From NCBI GenBank assembly GCA_034180415.1, contig JAXFOK010000016.1:1-7480 (forward strand): a stretch of 7,480 nucleotides of DNA. Reading direction: 5' to 3'. Origin of the DNA: CAKMMH01 sp927798255 (lineage in GTDB: Bacteria; Bdellovibrionota_C; UBA2361; CAKMMH01). The notes beneath the pieces were generated by a model. It did not search any database. It had not been told where the DNA came from and saw nothing but the letters and a program-made list of their open reading frames with translations. Position numbers and translations under genes: made by a program. Of the stretch, positions 1 to 6,392 are shown piece by piece (within the stretch, counting starts at the first letter, position 1; the number at the start of each line of letters is the position of its first letter).

Positions 1-2
1 TT

Positions 3-134
3 CAAATAGCATTAGGAAGTGCTAGGGAGTGTAAAGCGATACTTGATTTAACGATAAATACTCCTAAAAATTTAATAAATCAGGCTGATTCAATTTGTGC
101 TCATATTTATAAATTAATAAAGAATGCTTGCTAG
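3..134 (+). CDS. Four-helix-bundle protein, 23S rRNA intervening-sequence (S23/Avd-like) family, 3' end only
   Basis: The last 43 codons of a gene that begins left of the window, ending in TAG. The visible part starts QIALGSARECKAILDL and ends with a second helix, ICAHIYKLIKNAC. The A-x-GSA-E start of a long helix, followed by a short linker and a closing helix ending in LI-x-N, is typical of the C-terminal half of the small (about 115-130 residue) proteins first found inside insertions of 23S rRNA genes and related to Avd of diversity-generating retroelements. Free-standing copies are common in environmental bacteria and have no settled function; binding of structured RNA or of partner proteins is the usual suggestion. 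The gene is followed at once by an intrinsic terminator and a degenerate repeat tract. The family call rests on one short C-terminal piece. Confidence 0.68.
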   Translation, partial: QIALGSARECKAILDLTINTPKNLINQADSICAHIYKLIKNAC

Positions 135-150
135 AAATTAATTTCTTTTT

Positions 151-186
151 AAAAGGCTCATTAAAAAAATTTTTGAGCCTTTTTTC
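151..186. terminator. Intrinsic terminator, probably bidirectional
   Basis: A perfect 10-bp stem, AAAAGGCTCA (151-160) with TGAGCCTTTT (174-183), has an A/T loop that can pair further and a T run to 185. It lies 16 bases after the stop of the four-helix-bundle gene. Read on the minus strand it also ends in TTTT, so it may serve the convergent rpoN transcript, which has no other terminator-like hairpin downstream. Confidence 0.85.
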
Positions 187-210
187 TCACGATGCGCAAT
201 ATTTCCGCTT

Positions 211-285
211 TCAGCAATCAGCATTCAGCAAGTCAGCTACCAGCTGTCAGCTATCTGATACCTGCAGCCTGGAACCTGATACCTG
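211..285. repeat. Degenerate 7-base-period repeat tract (CAGC / CTGATACCTG)
   Basis: CAGC occurs at 212, 219, 226, 234, 241, 248 and 265, that is at spacings of 7, 7, 8, 7 and 7 bases before the pattern drifts. The 10-mer CTGATACCTG then appears at 255 and 276, 21 bases (3 x 7) apart. The tract is visibly richer in G+C than the surrounding DNA. No open frame or good hairpin explains it. It lies between the four-helix-bundle gene and the 3' end of rpoN. Together with the terminator it accounts for the gene-free stretch 135-301. Confidence 0.7.
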
Positions 286-301
286 AAGGACGTGACAACC
301 C

Positions 302-1771
302 TTAATACAAATCTTTATAATTTTCCTCTAATTTTCTTTTTGAAGAAGGTAATATTCCAAGAGTTTCCCTGTATTTTGCAACAGTTCTTCTTGCAATATT
401 AATATCTTTTTTGGTAAGTTCTAGTGTAATGTCTTGGTCACTAATAGGTGAGTTCTTATCTTCATTAGAAATTAATTCACTAATTAGTTTTTTAATATAT
501 GAAGATGAAACTTGTGAATTATTGCTTTTTAATCCAGAAGAAAAGAAGAATTTTAACTCGAAAATTCCTTGAGGTGTATGAACGTACTTGTTACTTGTAA
601 CTCTACTTACAGTCGATTCATGCATATCAATATCATTTGCTACATCCTTTAAAACCATAGGTTTTAAATACTCAATTCCATTCTCAAGAAACTCTTGCTG
701 AAACTTAACAATACTTTCTGTAACTTTATAAATAGTATTTTGTCTTTGTTCTAAAATTTTTATAAACCACGAAGCTGCTCTAACTTTTTCAGTTAAATAT
801 TCATTTGACTCATCATTATCATCTATGTCATTATTTTTTGTTCCTTTCTTTCTTTTTGCAAGTTTTAGATAGTCAGGATTTACTCTTAAATCTGGCATGT
901 CTTCGTTGTTAAAACTTATTTTCCACTTACCATTATCTTTGTAAATAAATATATCAGGTGTTATATAATTAATAGTTTCGTCACTAAATTCTCTTCCCGG
1001 ATATGGCTCTAAGGCTTTAATATTTCTTAGCGCTTCATATATTTGCTTTATATCAACATTTTCTTCCCTTGCGATTTTCTCATAACGTTTCTCAGCAAGT
1101 TTTTCCAAATGATTTTGAATAAGCTTCATTTCTAAAGAATCACTTTTCCCTTGCATTTCAAGTTGAAAACTTAAACACTCCTTAACATTTCTTGCGCCAA
1201 CCCCACAAGGTTCTAGCTCTTTTAAGACATTAATTGCTTTAATGATATCATCATTAGTTACATTATAATAACTTTGCAATTCTTCATAACTAATACTTAA
1301 AAATCCATTGCTGTCTAAATTTAAAATTATTTCCAAACAAAGTTCTCTTGTTTCTTTAGAAATAGGTAATAAACGAATTTGATCAATTAAGTATTCATAT
1401 AATGATTTTTTTTGAGAAACTGTATTTTCTATTGATGGTTCATTTTGATAATCTTTTGTTTGTTTATGAATAATTTTACTAACTTCGCCGAAACGTTCTT
1501 GATATAATTCCCAGTCATTTTTTTCACTTGAAATATTATTTTGCGGCTTATGTTCCTCAAGATTATTAAATTCAAGCTTAACTTCTTGATTAGGTTGTCT
1601 TTCAGTTAATTCTTTTATGTCCTCTAAAACTGGATTTTCTTGTAGTTCTTTTTCAATGGCATCTTTTAGATCAGCTTTACTAAATTGCAAAAATTTTATT
1701 GCTTGCTGAAGCTGTGGCGTCATAGCAAGCTGCTGATTCATCTTTTGTAATAAATTAAATTCTAATGCCAT
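302..1771 (-). CDS. rpoN: RNA polymerase sigma-54 factor
   Basis: Sigma-54 directs RNA polymerase to -24/-12 promoters and needs an AAA+ activator to open DNA. The 489-residue product has the full family layout: a Gln/Leu-rich region I (about 1-50, with MTPQLQQAIKFLQ at 17-29 and ENPVLED at 45-51), an acidic, variable region II (about 52-115), a core-binding domain (about 120-300, with EPCGVGARNVKECL at 187-200), a helix-turn-helix (about 372-400) and the RpoN box ARRTVAKYRE at 460-469, which reads the -24 element. Length is normal. The ATG fits the conserved MAL start, but only a weak purine run (GAAGAAA) lies upstream, and a strong hairpin ends 22 bases before it. A Lys/Asp/Asn-rich insert at about 305-326 is unusual. 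It is last in the nth-kdsD-rpoN direction, 106 bases after kdsD. Confidence 0.97.
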   Translation of the reverse strand: MALEFNLLQKMNQQLAMTPQLQQAIKFLQFSKADLKDAIEKELQENPVLEDIKELTERQPNQEVKLEFNNLEEHKPQNNISSEKNDWELYQERFGEVSKIIHKQTKDYQNEPSIENTVSQKKSLYEYLIDQIRLLPISKETRELCLEIILNLDSNGFLSISYEELQSYYNVTNDDIIKAINVLKELEPCGVGARNVKECLSFQLEMQGKSDSLEMKLIQNHLEKLAEKRYEKIAREENVDIKQIYEALRNIKALEPYPGREFSDETINYITPDIFIYKDNGKWKISFNNEDMPDLRVNPDYLKLAKRKKGTKNNDIDDNDESNEYLTEKVRAASWFIKILEQRQNTIYKVTESIVKFQQEFLENGIEYLKPMVLKDVANDIDMHESTVSRVTSNKYVHTPQGIFELKFFFSSGLKSNNSQVSSSYIKKLISELISNEDKNSPISDQDITLELTKKDINIARRTVAKYRETLGILPSSKRKLEENYKDLY

Positions 1772-1790
1772 AATAATTTTATTTCTTCAA

Positions 1791-1847
1791 AAATTACAAT
1801 CATTTTATAAGATGAGATTTATAAAAAATGGTTGTAAATTTTTTTTT
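1791..1847. terminator. Strong hairpin between kdsD and rpoN (terminator or attenuator)
   Basis: TTACAATCATTTTATAA (1794-1810) pairs with 1819-1837 as a 17-bp stem with one T-G wobble and a 2-base bulge, leaving an 8-base loop. On the plus strand it is followed by nine Ts (1839-1847). On the minus strand, the direction of kdsD and rpoN, it is followed by five Ts and ends 22 bases before the rpoN ATG. It can therefore reduce read-through from nth-kdsD into rpoN, or stop antisense transcripts leaving rpoN. The one imperfect pair is G-U in plus-sense RNA but C-A in minus-sense RNA, which slightly favours plus-strand use. Confidence 0.6.
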
Positions 1848-1877
1848 GGCTTTAAATTTATTTCAAAAATACTAAAT

Positions 1878-2873
1878 TTAGTAAATTTTATAAATATCTT
1901 GAATATCTATTAATCCTACAGGAATATTATCTTCATCAGCGACAATTATTTGGTCAATTTCAAATTCCCGTAAAATTCTACTAGCTTCTTGAATAAGTTT
2001 ATCTGGATGAATTTTCTTAGGGTTTTTCCCCATGACGTTTTTAACTGGTTGTTCAAGAAAATTGCTATTTTCACTTAAATTACGCCTCAAATTTCCATCT
2101 GTATATATTCCTACAAGTATTCCATCATTGTTTACAATTATTGCAGCTCCAGGTCGTCCTTTAGTTTCGGTTATTTTCTGTATAACTTTTTTTGTAACAT
2201 CATTTTCATTAACAATACAAAGCTTATCATCTGTTCTCATTATTTCACTTACTTTCATAAGAGAACGTCCGAGAGCGCCTCCTGGGTGATAAAACGCAAA
2301 TTGCTCTGCAGTAAAGTTTTGTTCCTTTAATATTGCCATAGCAAGCGCATCACCTAAAACAAGCATAGCAGTAGTAGAGCTAGTAGGAGCAAGTCCTAGT
2401 GGGCAAGCCTCTTTTGTTTTATTTAAAGAAAGTACAATATCGCTATTTTTAGCAAGTGTTGATTCGCTGTTACCTGTAATTGAAATAACAGGGCAACCTA
2501 TAATTTTTATAGATGGTAAGATTTTTAAAACTTCTTCGGTTTCTCCTGAATTTGATAAAATAAGCGCAATATCGTGTTTTCTAAATCGCCCTAGGTCTCC
2601 ATGAATTGCTTCTGCAGGATGAAGAAAAAAAGAAGGAACACCAGTACTTGCAAGAGTTGCAGATATCTTCATTCCGATAAAACCAGCTTTTCCTATTCCT
2701 GACACTATAACTTTTGAATCTTTACCAAGTTCTAAAAGCATTTTTACGGCAACTATAAAATTATCATCTATTGATGACTTAATGTTATTAAGTGCCTCAA
2801 TTTCACTTTTTATTACGTTATTAGCGGTGCTTACAATATTATCTTCAAAGTTTTTATCGTCTTGATTAGTCAT
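1878..2873 (-). CDS. kdsD: D-arabinose 5-phosphate isomerase (SIS + two CBS domains)
   Basis: Converts D-ribulose 5-phosphate to D-arabinose 5-phosphate, the first committed step of Kdo synthesis for LPS, in the cytoplasm. The 331-residue product has an N-terminal SIS sugar-isomerase domain (about 30-205) and two CBS domains (about 210-268 and 277-331), the usual length and order. The signature STGVPSFFLHPAEAIHGDLG is at 76-95. Aligned by eye with E. coli KdsD, the catalytic residues Lys59, Glu111, Glu152 and His193 correspond to Lys62, Glu114, Glu155 (in EACPLGLAPTSST) and His196 (in HPGGALGR), all present. The start lies 3 bases after the nth stop. Its Shine-Dalgarno AAGGA sits inside the nth 3' end, 10 bases before the ATG, so the two genes form an operon. 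The SIS-CBS paralogue GutQ/KpsF is the alternative name; the neighbouring rpoN favours kdsD. Confidence 0.94.
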   Translation of the reverse strand: MTNQDDKNFEDNIVSTANNVIKSEIEALNNIKSSIDDNFIVAVKMLLELGKDSKVIVSGIGKAGFIGMKISATLASTGVPSFFLHPAEAIHGDLGRFRKHDIALILSNSGETEEVLKILPSIKIIGCPVISITGNSESTLAKNSDIVLSLNKTKEACPLGLAPTSSTTAMLVLGDALAMAILKEQNFTAEQFAFYHPGGALGRSLMKVSEIMRTDDKLCIVNENDVTKKVIQKITETKGRPGAAIIVNNDGILVGIYTDGNLRRNLSENSNFLEQPVKNVMGKNPKKIHPDKLIQEASRILREFEIDQIIVADEDNIPVGLIDIQDIYKIY

Positions 2874-2876
2874 AAG

Positions 2877-3527
2877 TTATTTATCCTTATTTTTTTCTTT
2901 TAATAATGCTTTGTTGTATATACAATAGCTTGTTAATTCACAATCACTACATTTTGGATTTTGTGCTTTACAAGTAAGACGCCCGTGCCAAATAAGTTTA
3001 TGATGCATAGGCTTCCAATATTTTTTATCTATTATTTTTTTAAGTTCTTCTTCTGTGTCCTTTACATTTTTAGAATTTGCTAAATTTAGTCTGTGAGACA
3101 CTCTAAAAACATGTGTATCAACAGGAAATGTATCTTGAATTCCTAGTTCCATTAAGACTACATTTGCAGTTTTTTGACCAACTCCTGGAAGAGAAATCAA
3201 ACAATCAAAATCCTTTGGAATATTATTGTTAAAATCTTTTGCAATAATTTTTGAAGTTTCAATTATATGTTTTGATTTTGTTTTATAATAATTTACTTCA
3301 TGGATAATTTTTTCAACATCTTGAAGTTTTGCTTTTGATAATTCTAAAGGATTTTTATATTTAGAAAAAAGAGTAGGAGTTACTTCATTTACTTTTTTGT
3401 CGGTACATTGTGCTGAGAGCATAACACAAATTAAGCACTCATATGGATTTTTGAATATAAGTGCGCTTTTAAGTTCTGGATATCTTTTTGTTAGAATGGT
3501 TATTATACTACTAGTTCTCTTATCCAT
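2877..3527 (-). CDS. nth: Endonuclease III, DNA glycosylase/AP lyase
   Basis: Base-excision repair enzyme that removes oxidised pyrimidines and nicks the abasic site. The 216-residue product is full length and carries the family's LSAQCTD motif (37-43; usually LSAQATD), the helix-hairpin-helix LPGVGQKTANVVL with the Schiff-base lysine at 119, the catalytic aspartate 137 in VDTHVFRVSHR, and the [4Fe-4S] loop Cys186-x6-Cys193-x2-Cys196-x5-Cys202. It is the first gene of the minus-strand group. Its ATG has only a weak purine run upstream (AAAAGAT). A perfect 16-bp A/T palindrome (3532-3547) lies just before the start, in the 105-base gap shared with the divergent fabV. A repair gene leading a Kdo gene is a chance-looking pairing, not a known pathway. 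Confidence 0.96.
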   Translation of the reverse strand: MDKRTSSIITILTKRYPELKSALIFKNPYECLICVMLSAQCTDKKVNEVTPTLFSKYKNPLELSKAKLQDVEKIIHEVNYYKTKSKHIIETSKIIAKDFNNNIPKDFDCLISLPGVGQKTANVVLMELGIQDTFPVDTHVFRVSHRLNLANSKNVKDTEEELKKIIDKKYWKPMHHKLIWHGRLTCKAQNPKCSDCELTSYCIYNKALLKEKNKDK

Positions 3528-3632
3528 ATCTTTTAATTATAATTAAATAAAATAAGAATTTAAAGATATTTTTGATTATATTATTTTTAGTTAATTATCC
3601 CAAAAATTAGAAGTTTAGTAGGAGGTTTATTA

Positions 3633-4814
3633 ATGTCAAGAGAAAAGGGAGTTATCGTTCCTAAAATTAAAGGATTTTTATGTATTACGGCTCATAGCGC
3701 TGGGTTAAAAAAAAGAGTTCAAAATCAAATAAACCTAGTTAAATCGAAAAGTTTTAGGAATAATAATTTTAAAAATGCTTTAATCCTTGGTGGTTCTACT
3801 GGGTATGGATTTGCAACTAGCGTGGTTTTTAGTTTTGGAATGAAAGCAAATGTTATAAGTGTTGGCTTTGAAAGAGAACCACAAGGTAATAGGACTGCTT
3901 CTAGTGGTTATTATATGGTTGAAGGATTAAATGAAAACGCAAAAAATGAAGGGTTAAATTATACTTTTCATAATCTTGATGCATTTTCTGACGAGAGCAA
4001 AAAATTTATTATTGATGAAATTAAAAGTAAATTTGGAAAATTAGAGTTTCTTGTTTATAGTCTTGCAGCTCCAAGAAGGACAGATCCTGATACAAAAGAA
4101 GTGTATTCTTCAGTTTTGAAGCCAATAGGAAAAACATTTACATCAAAAACAGTTGATATCTATAAAGAAGAAGTTAAGGAAATTTCTCTTGAACCAGCAA
4201 CAGATGAAGAAATAAAAAATACAATTAAAGTTATGGGAGGAGAAGATTGGTTTAGATGGATTAAGTTTTTAAAAGATAATGATGTATTAGCTCCAAATTT
4301 TAGAACAGTTGCTTATTCATACATTGGTCCAAAATTAACGTGGGATATTTATAATGATGGTACTATTGGAAAAGCAAAAGAGCATTTAACAAATGCTGTA
4401 AAAGATATTGATACCCTTATAAAAGATATTAATGGAAAATCTTATATTTCAGTTAATAAGGCGCTTGTTACGCAAGCGTCAGCTGCAATACCAGTCGTTC
4501 CATTATATTTAAGTCTTTTATATAAGTACATGAGAGAAGAGGGGACTCATGAGGGATGTATCGAGCAAATGATGAGACTTTATAGTGAAAATGACTTGTT
4601 AGGAGCTTGTAATTTAGATAAAGAAGGAAGGATTAGAATAGATAATTTTGAATTAGATAGTAAAATTCAAGATAAGATTTTGTCTGTTTGGAATACAGTA
4701 AACTCAGAAAATTTACTTCAGATTACTGATATTGAAGGGGTGAAGAAAGATTTTATAAATCTTTTTGGATTTGATGTTGATGGGGTAGATTATAGTGAAC
4801 CTACAGAGATATAA
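3633..4814 (+). CDS. fabV: Trans-2-enoyl-ACP/CoA reductase, FabV type
   Basis: NADH-dependent reduction of the trans-2 double bond of enoyl-ACP (or enoyl-CoA), the last step of each fatty-acid elongation round; FabV enzymes are largely triclosan-resistant alternatives to FabI. The 393-residue length matches the family. Seen here are the NAD-binding loop LGGSTGYG (52-59), the substrate-side motif SLAAPRRTDP (143-152), and the FabV Tyr-x8-Lys pair, Tyr240 and Lys249, in IYNDGTIGKAK. The C-terminal ferredoxin-like tail is intact to SEPTEI. A strong Shine-Dalgarno, AGGAGG, lies 7 bases before the ATG. Every Arg codon I checked is AGA or AGG, unlike the lipoprotein gene downstream. The last 44 codons are duplicated at 7094-7225. 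No strong terminator follows; a weak AATCTTTT/AAAAGATT hairpin with Ts is at 4916-4950. Confidence 0.96.
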   Translation: MSREKGVIVPKIKGFLCITAHSAGLKKRVQNQINLVKSKSFRNNNFKNALILGGSTGYGFATSVVFSFGMKANVISVGFEREPQGNRTASSGYYMVEGLNENAKNEGLNYTFHNLDAFSDESKKFIIDEIKSKFGKLEFLVYSLAAPRRTDPDTKEVYSSVLKPIGKTFTSKTVDIYKEEVKEISLEPATDEEIKNTIKVMGGEDWFRWIKFLKDNDVLAPNFRTVAYSYIGPKLTWDIYNDGTIGKAKEHLTNAVKDIDTLIKDINGKSYISVNKALVTQASAAIPVVPLYLSLLYKYMREEGTHEGCIEQMMRLYSENDLLGACNLDKEGRIRIDNFELDSKIQDKILSVWNTVNSENLLQITDIEGVKKDFINLFGFDVDGVDYSEPTEI

Positions 4815-4916
4815 TGGTTTGAATCTTTTAACTACGTGATTTTAAATCTGTTTTATTTTTTATTGACTTAAATATTTAATTTCGTAAAATGTTTCTTAGT
4901 TGTTGGGGTAGAGAGA
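4683..4916 (+). repeat. Direct repeat copy 1: fabV 3' end plus downstream promoter region
   Basis: Matches 7094-7328 in the same orientation. Over the coding part (4683-4814) there are 4 differences in 132 bases. The next 40 or so bases differ by one substitution and one inserted base. After that the copies drift, but they keep the TTGACT and TAAAAT boxes and the shared GGGTAGAGAGA at the right end (4906-4916). This copy is joined to the complete fabV gene. Confidence 0.93.
4863..4890 (+). promoter_or_regulatory. Sigma-70-like promoter in repeat copy 1
   Basis: TTGACT (4863-4868) and TAAAAT (4885-4890) with a 16-base spacer. The same boxes are kept in repeat copy 2 (17-base spacer), although the DNA between and around them has diverged, which supports function. 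It would start a transcript with a roughly 250-base leader before the lipoprotein gene at 5150. Confidence 0.55.
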
Positions 4917-4964
4917 ATCTTTTTAGGTAGGTTTTTTTAAAAGATTTTTTCATGTTGATTTTTA

Positions 4965-5024
4965 GTGTGTGCCTTAAAGTTTCTAATATTTTTAATTAAA
5001 TTTTGGAGATTTTAAGGCATGCAT
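4965..5024 (+). promoter_or_regulatory. Long hairpin in the leader of the first lipoprotein gene
   Basis: 4965-4991 pairs with 4998-5024 over 27 positions with a single T-T mismatch, around a TTAATT loop. Six of the pairs are G-U when read as plus-strand RNA; the core is GCCTTAAA/TTTAAGGC. It lies about 75 bases after the putative -10 box and 125 bases before the ATG. TTAAATTTTTG follows, so it could also act as a weak terminator. The gene-free stretch 4815-5149 holds this, the promoter and a second hairpin at 5063-5113. Confidence 0.6.
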
Positions 5025-5062
5025 TAAATTTTTGTTACTAAAACTCGAAAAACAATCCTTTT

Positions 5063-5119
5063 TAAAGCTAAAAAAAACATCTTGTTGCATGCTGCTGTAA
5101 GTTTTAAGCTTTAGAGGAT
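5063..5119 (+). promoter_or_regulatory. Leader hairpin abutting the motif AGAGGAT (module 1)
   Basis: TAAAGCT (5063-5069) pairs with AGCTTTA (5107-5113), with possible inner AAAA/TTTT and CTT/AAG pairing. The last base of the stem is the first base of AGAGGAT (5113-5119), which lies 30 bases before the lipoprotein ATG. The same hairpin-then-AGAGGAT order recurs at 6042-6075 and 7353-7394. A separate Shine-Dalgarno (AAAAGGA, 5134-5140) serves the ATG itself. Confidence 0.4.
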
Positions 5120-5149
5120 ATGTTTTAAAGAGAAAAAGGAAACATAAAA

Positions 5150-5848
5150 ATGAAAAAAACTTTAATTTTTGTCGTTACGTTTGTGGCCCTTGCGTTTACG
5201 TCTTGTAAGCGTGACAGTGAGCCTGGAGTTCCTAATCCTTCTCAGCCTGAAGTTAGCGAAGTTACAAATGACGCTAACGAGACTAATGCTGAGGACGTTA
5301 ACGCTGAACACAAGTTGACTTTTATTCCTGAGACGAAGTCGAATTTTGTTGATTACGGCGATGATGAGCTTGGCGCCGCGTTGAATGCTTACCAGCAAAA
5401 CGGCTACTGGTTTAAGGATGGAGTTCCTAAGCTAATCGAGAACATCGCTTCGCGAATAGATTTTTTTAAACCTATCGAAGATGAAAACGGTAAGGTTTAT
5501 CAGTTTGCAAAAATAGCTGGCGCCTTTGACTTCGATGGAGAGTCTAGTTTCCCTTGTTCAGCATATGTGTTCATTTACGAGGGGGATGTAAATTTAAAGG
5601 AGGCGATCACGTTATTGCAAAAGAAACGCGATATTTTTGAGCGAAATAGGGAGCTCAAGGATAACATGCGAACTTTCTTTCCAAGAGAAGCTGGAACTCT
5701 TTCAAACGGGTTAACCGTGAAGGATAGCTACGTTATTAATGACATGCCAAATAATATCGAAAGGTATAATGGAAAGCATGTTTTGGCAATGGGCGTAAAT
5801 TCTGAAACCCAAAATGGCGATATCGAATACATGTTTGCCTTGCACTAA
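5150..5848 (+). CDS. Orphan lipoprotein of unknown function
   Basis: I do not recognise this 232-residue protein. It starts with two lysines and a hydrophobic stretch (4-16) ending in AFTSC, so Cys19 is probably lipidated; Phe at -3 makes it a relaxed lipobox. Residues 20-56 form a flexible Pro/Glu/Asn/Ala/Thr-rich acidic linker. Residues 57-232 look like a folded mixed alpha/beta domain with one further cysteine (136) and a charged helical stretch at about 148-175. It is probably anchored to a membrane and exposed. The start has AAAAGGA 9 bases upstream. Sampled lines are about 30-47% GC, averaging near 40%, and at least five of eight Arg codons are CGN, against AGR only in adjacent fabV; this suggests a different origin. 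Its own promoter, leader and terminator make it a single-gene unit. Confidence 0.75.
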   Translation: MKKTLIFVVTFVALAFTSCKRDSEPGVPNPSQPEVSEVTNDANETNAEDVNAEHKLTFIPETKSNFVDYGDDELGAALNAYQQNGYWFKDGVPKLIENIASRIDFFKPIEDENGKVYQFAKIAGAFDFDGESSFPCSAYVFIYEGDVNLKEAITLLQKKRDIFERNRELKDNMRTFFPREAGTLSNGLTVKDSYVINDMPNNIERYNGKHVLAMGVNSETQNGDIEYMFALH

Positions 5849-5895
5849 GTAAGGAATAAAATCCCTACTAAATGTAAGTTAGCATGACACCGCAT

Positions 5896-5948
5896 GCGGG
5901 GGAAGGTTTTCCTAAAGAAAAGATTCTCTTACCCCCGCTTTAATTTTA
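5896..5948 (+). terminator. GC-rich intrinsic terminator after the lipoprotein gene
   Basis: GCGGGGG (5896-5902) pairs perfectly with CCCCCGC (5932-5938), and an inner TTTTC/GAAAA stem can form. TTTAATTTT follows. It lies 47 bases after the stop at 5848. The left arm overlaps a perfect palindrome, CCGCATGCGG (5890-5899). Confidence 0.85.
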
Positions 5949-5979
5949 ATAGGTATCAATAAAATTTCAATTTTAAAAG

Positions 5980-6038
5980 TATACGGCTTAAAATTCCAAG
6001 GTATTATATTTTGAAATTTTAAGGCGTATATTTTTTTT
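5980..6038 (+). promoter_or_regulatory. Long hairpin with T run upstream of the second lipoprotein-like gene
   Basis: 5980-6001 pairs with 6009-6030 as a 22-position stem with two mismatches and two G-U pairs, around a 7-base loop, followed by eight Ts (6031-6038). The right arm shares ATTTTAAGGC with the leader hairpin at 4965-5024, and the position relative to the next gene is similar (about 110 bases before the ATG). It could be a second terminator for the upstream gene or an attenuator for the downstream one. I found no convincing promoter in 5949-6138. Confidence 0.55.
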
Positions 6039-6041
6039 ACG

Positions 6042-6075
6042 CTTTTAATGGTTTTAACAAACAAAAAGAGAGGAT
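6042..6075 (+). promoter_or_regulatory. Leader hairpin abutting AGAGGAT (module 2)
   Basis: CTTTT (6042-6046) pairs with AAAAG (6064-6068), with an inner GTTT/AAAC stem (6051-6054 and 6059-6062). AGAGGAT starts at the next base (6069-6075), 63 bases before the ATG at 6139. The stem is short and A/T-rich; its main support is the matching arrangement in the two other leaders. Confidence 0.3.
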
Positions 6076-6138
6076 AGACAAAAATAAGTTTTTTCTTTCT
6101 TTAAATCGTCAACTTCTAACAAAAGAAAGTGATGAAAA

Positions 6139-6386
6139 ATGAAACGGTTTTTTTCGTGTTTTAGCGCTACGTTGCTTTACGTATTTTGTGGCTTGCTATG
6201 TATAACCACATTTTCGTTGTGCGTTCGAAATAACGCTGGCAGTGACAACGAAGCTAGTACCAATCAAGCAAGTGCTTTGCAGGCTGATGAGAATCAAAAT
6301 GCAGAGAGCGGCGACGCTACTAGCGAGTAATCTACAAGTGATGAAGCTAATGATGGTGGTAATGTCGATACTCAGTCGTCTTACAA
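6139..6386 (+). pseudogene. Broken lipoprotein-like gene (signal peptide and linker only)
   Basis: The open frame gives 63 residues (to a TAA at 6328-6330): Lys-Arg, a long hydrophobic, Cys-containing stretch (4-28, ending FSLC) and then an acidic Asn/Ala/Ser/Glu-rich linker like that of the lipoprotein at 5150. After the stop the same frame goes on for about 19 codons with the same composition (STSDEANDGGNVDTQSSY) until the DNA changes character near 6387, where the convergent gene ends. I read this as a gene that lost its globular domain and gained a stop. A genuine 63-residue secreted peptide cannot be excluded. No good lipobox: LC, FC and SC cysteines are present but the -3 residues are poor. 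The Shine-Dalgarno is weak, and another ATG 7 bases upstream opens only a 10-codon frame. Arg codons are CGN, as in the 5150 gene. Confidence 0.55.
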
Positions 6387-6392
6387 GAGTCA

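Noticed and set aside
1871..1882. Palindrome ACTAAATTTAGT over the kdsD stop codon
   Set aside because: Short and A/T-rich, partly coding; no sign of function.
3532..3547. Perfect 16-bp palindrome TTTAATTATAATTAAA before nth, as an operator
   Set aside because: All A/T in an A/T-rich gap; no second copy or known binding motif. Chance cannot be excluded.
3572..3600. Possible fabV promoter (TTGATT then TTATCC)
   Set aside because: The -10 match is poor and A/T-rich DNA offers many alternatives, so no specific promoter is called.
5162..5398. Minus-strand frame inside the lipoprotein gene
   Set aside because: Antisense shadow with basic, low-information composition and no ribosome site.
5890..5899. 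Palindrome CCGCATGCGG as a separate protein-binding site
   Set aside because: It overlaps the left arm of the GC-rich terminator. GCATGC also occurs at 5017 and 5087, but without the flanking bases.
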